From Elusimicrobia bacterium CG08_land_8_20_14_0_20_59_10 (GTDB lineage Bacteria > Elusimicrobiota > Elusimicrobia > Elusimicrobiales > UBA9959): a stretch of DNA of 7,121 bases. Every line of letters starts with the position of its first letter. The stretch's first letter is position 1. The stretch is taken from contig PEXO01000137.1 of NCBI GenBank assembly GCA_002779045.1, positions 1-7,121 on the forward strand, read 5' to 3'. A program made the translations under genes and the position numbers. Shown here one piece after another: positions 6,810 through 7,121 of this stretch. The notes beneath the pieces were generated by a model, which was not told the DNA's origin, made no database searches, and saw only the letters and a list, made by a program, of their open reading frames with translations.

Positions 6810-7121
6810 GCTCGTTTATATATTTGCGGGTTTCGGCCGCTATCACGGGGGCCAGTAGCAGCAGCGAGATAAGGTTGGGCGCCGCCATCAGGCCGTTGAA
6901 GATATCGGCGAAGTTCCACACCGCCGGCAGCGCCGCCACCGAGCCGGTCATTACCGCGGCTATCCATAAATACCTGTAAGGCTTTATCGCTTTCACGCCC
7001 AGCAGGTACTCAGCGGCCTTCTCGCCGTAATATTCCCAGCCCAGGATGGTGGAAAAAACGAAGGTGAGCAGCCCCAGGCTGAGCACCGTCGGGCCTATAT
7101 AAGGAATGTGGGCGAAAGCGC
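6799..7121 (-). CDS. Sodium:alanine symporter family (AGCS) protein, C-terminal part
   Basis: The frame enters from the right window edge and stops at TAA (complement of 6801-6799), giving the last 106 residues of a longer integral membrane protein. The string FVFSTILGWEYYGEKAAEYL, then KPYRYLW, then VWNFADIFNGLMAAPNLISLL, is the typical C-terminal signature of AGCS transporters. These bring in alanine or glycine with Na+ across the inner membrane. Three hydrophobic segments are visible, at about fragment residues 13-29, 55-72 and 78-96, followed by a short charged tail (ETRKYINEPIP). The start is outside the window; the GTG at 7086 is an internal valine, since the frame continues upstream through AFAHIPYIGPT. 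The gene converges on addB and overlaps its end by 11 bp, and it has no functional tie to DNA repair. Alanine versus glycine specificity cannot be told from this fragment. Confidence 0.88.
   Translation of the reverse strand, partial: AFAHIPYIGPTVLSLGLLTFVFSTILGWEYYGEKAAEYLLGVKAIKPYRYLWIAAVMTGSVAALPAVWNFADIFNGLMAAPNLISLLLLAPVIAAETRKYINEPIP

Overview
The window is a GC-rich bacterial segment. Its main content is a two-gene operon for an AddAB-type double-strand-break repair helicase-nuclease, here called addA and addB. On the left is a small, degenerate mobile-element remnant with short repeats. On the right is the C-terminal end of a membrane transporter gene on the opposite strand. Both Add proteins resemble the shorter, Bacteroidota-like form of AddAB: AddA is about 1080 aa and AddB lacks an N-terminal Walker A. 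Codon use combines high GC with frequent ATA (Ile). That combination reminds me of Elusimicrobiota or a similar deep-branching Gram-negative lineage, but this placement is an impression and not a demonstrated assignment.

Layout. 1-94: three perfect and one variant copy of a 24-bp tandem repeat that starts before the window. 2-565, minus strand: a continuous reading frame whose middle is clearly the zinc-ribbon N-terminal domain of an IS91-type (Y2/HUH) transposase. The tandem repeats lie in this frame and encode an octapeptide repeat. Related repeat copies in inverted orientation lie at 451-491, with a 15-bp direct repeat at 488-530. 616-3864, plus: addA. 3861-6809, plus: addB, coupled to addA by an ATGA overlap. 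6799-7121, minus: 3' end of a sodium:alanine (AGCS) symporter gene, overlapping the end of addB by 11 bp tail to tail.

How it works together. AddA carries the complete SF1A (UvrD/RecB-type) helicase motif set plus a C-terminal PD-(D/E)XK nuclease. AddB is the structural partner, with a second PD-(D/E)XK nuclease clamped by a four-cysteine iron-sulfur cluster. The dimer would resect double-strand breaks for RecA-dependent repair and degrade foreign linear DNA. The transporter is functionally unrelated. The transposase remnant runs divergently and abuts the addA start, so any addA promoter must lie in or beside repeat-derived DNA.

I found no convincing new biological system. The most unusual part is the left 540 bp: a repeat family shared between the inside and the flanks of a transposase fragment, with an exact match to the Neisseria DNA-uptake core in each perfect tandem unit. 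No RNA gene, CRISPR array or convincing terminator was seen.
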